The position numbers and the translations under genes were made by a program. 64,000 nt of DNA, taken from contig CAWGNT010000021.1 in the NCBI GenBank assembly GCA_963824085.1, forward strand, positions 127,198 to 191,197, read 5' to 3'. Shown here in pieces: positions 63,098 to 64,000 of this stretch. The notes beneath the pieces were generated by a model. It saw only the letters and a list, made by a program, of their open reading frames with translations, did not search any database and was not told where the DNA came from. Origin of the DNA: JARRNE01 sp963824085. GTDB lineage: Bacteria > Pseudomonadota > Gammaproteobacteria > Chromatiales > Chromatiaceae. The stretch's first letter is position 1. The number at the start of each line of letters is the position of its first letter.

Positions 63098-64000
63098 GGA
63101 GTGCTCTCCATCAGGCTTGCAAGCCGGTCGAACGCCGCCAATACCCCGCCCGGCCCGATCTGCACTGCTAGGGAGTCGAAGGACGACGATCTTGCCCTTC
63201 CCCATGCATCGATATGCCCGTGAGCCCGAAGCCCCGTATCAGTCGTGAACGGATTACAGACCGGAAAACCTTCCGCGGCCATCTCGCTGATCGTTAGCTG
63301 AACCGATCCGGTGTAAGAACTGGCGAAGTCCCTGAGTCTTCCACGTGTTCCCTTATCGATCCCTGGGCTCCTCCCCGTCGGTTGTTCGGGCAACAAGAGA
63401 ACCTCCCGCACCCCATACTCGTTTGCAACCTCGATCGCTCGATCGATGTCCCGGAAGGTATGCTCATTCACGAGGTAGTTGATGCCCACGGGTGCAACAC
63501 TGCGAGCGGTCTCAAGATGCTGGAGGAAGCTCGCGAAACCGCGGTTTCGGTGACACTCATAGGTGTCGCCCACCCCATCCATGCTGATCCGGATGAAGTG
63601 CACGCTGCCCCTGAGTCGCGCGGCCAATGTGCGACTCAGATGGTGCCCGTGGGTCGTGATCGACACGGCCATGGGAGTTTCCTCCGCCATGAATCGACAG
63701 AGATCCGGAAGTTCCGGGTGGAGGGTTGGCTCGCCGCCACCGAAGCCGACGCCAAGGCAGCCCTGCTGGCCAAGCTCCAAGAGCCATGGGCGGATGACGA
63801 CACCCTGGAGCCGCGCGGGTGCCTTGGGAACAAAACAATGAGCACAGGATAGATCGCAAGCGTTGAGCAACGCCACGGAAACATGACGAGGCGCCTTCGA
63901 CCACTGCTCCGCAGGAACCCTGATCTCGTCCAACAACACGTTCGCTCCCGTCTGCCTGTTGAACAGGTGAACTCCGTCGCCGCTGTAGCGCGGCGTCCAG
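63094..64000 (-). CDS. Radical SAM protein (5' end outside window)
   Basis: The frame runs from the right edge to TGA at 63094 and shows 302 residues. The cluster motif is CDLSCAHC (codons near 63858-63835), CX3CX2C with NA before it, and the SAM-binding GFGGGEPTLHP follows about 30 residues later. Later blocks ISMDGVGDTYECHRNRGF and VLLLPEQPTGRS fit the MoaA/PqqE-like core. No SPASM-type cysteine cluster is seen; only one cysteine (FPVCNPF) lies late. An internal GTG at 63939 could serve as start, but the frame stays open to the edge (PRYSGDGVHLFNRQTGANV), which reads like true protein. Substrate unknown. First of three coupled genes. Confidence 0.88.
   Translation of the reverse strand, partial: WTPRYSGDGVHLFNRQTGANVLLDEIRVPAEQWSKAPRHVSVALLNACDLSCAHCFVPKAPARLQGVVIRPWLLELGQQGCLGVGFGGGEPTLHPELPDLCRFMAEETPMAVSITTHGHHLSRTLAARLRGSVHFIRISMDGVGDTYECHRNRGFASFLQHLETARSVAPVGINYLVNEHTFRDIDRAIEVANEYGVREVLLLPEQPTGRSPGIDKGTRGRLRDFASSYTGSVQLTISEMAAEGFPVCNPFTTDTGLRAHGHIDAWGRARSSSFDSLAVQIGPGGVLAAFDRLASLMESTP

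Noticed and set aside
1..64000. CRISPR arrays, rRNA genes, insertion sequences
   Set aside because: No regularly spaced repeats, no rRNA-like segments and no transposase with terminal repeats were seen.

Overview
The window is GC-rich chromosomal DNA that looks gammaproteobacterial. Three things point there: a zipA gene beside ligA and smc; the block lysM-dprA-smg-topA-purE-tsaC facing def-fmt-rsmB-DUF4390-ntrY/ntrX-trkA-trkH; and a PEP-CTERM regulatory set (prsT, prsR, prsK) with an EpsB-type sugar transferase. I read it as an environmental gammaproteobacterium, perhaps near Chromatiales/Ectothiorhodospirales or Acidiferrobacterales. The sequence alone does not settle the genus.

Layout. 1-203: tail of an unidentified gene with a rho-independent terminator. 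460-7388 (minus): a small conserved unknown gene, then ligA, zipA and smc. 7695-9390 (plus): queF and an FGGY sugar kinase. 9536-17219 (minus): prsT, prsR, prsK and the sugar transferase, a regulatory and exopolysaccharide unit of the PEP-CTERM/exosortase type, although no exosortase or PEP-CTERM substrate is seen here. 17623-19983 (plus): a UDP-sugar 6-dehydrogenase and an epimerase, which probably supply nucleotide sugars. 20093-22416 (minus): a ParA-like ATPase coupled to a CYTH/CHAD polyphosphate-binding protein. 22652-27030 (plus): tal, rsmA, lon. 27217-32670 (minus): rfbD, rfbC, rfbA, rfbB (dTDP-rhamnose), ssb and a YajR-like MFS transporter. 32740-35571 (plus): uvrA. Then a periplasmic retropepsin-like protease (minus), an 0.86-kb gap holding a strong inverted repeat in the nhaD leader, nhaD (plus), and the conserved divergent block around lysM/def up to trkH and a small TPR protein.

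From about 55.9 kb the character changes to accessory DNA: a small unknown gene, about 0.9 kb without a gene, a Phd/YefM-YoeB type toxin-antitoxin pair with a palindromic operator, and then a bare 3' end of a tRNA-Asn gene (58130-58176, minus), the typical scar of an integrated element. By its polarity the element should lie to the right.

The right side carries the most interesting locus: a minus-strand operon of a radical SAM enzyme (5' end beyond the window), a 136-residue unknown protein coupled to it by an ATGA overlap, and a 1321-residue protein with a PD-(D/E)XK nuclease-like N-terminus, a STAND-type NTPase core and a large unassigned C-terminal half. The arrangement suggests an Avs-like antiphage sensor or effector with unusual radical SAM partners. 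I know of no described defence system with this gene set. Two dispersed repeat families are also visible: a compound 'GCTTTGCCCATCC plus TTCTGAC' repeat (7.5 and 9.5 kb) and a GGCTGGC repeat (27.0-27.2 and 52.6 kb). No rRNA, complete tRNA, insertion sequence or CRISPR array was recognised.
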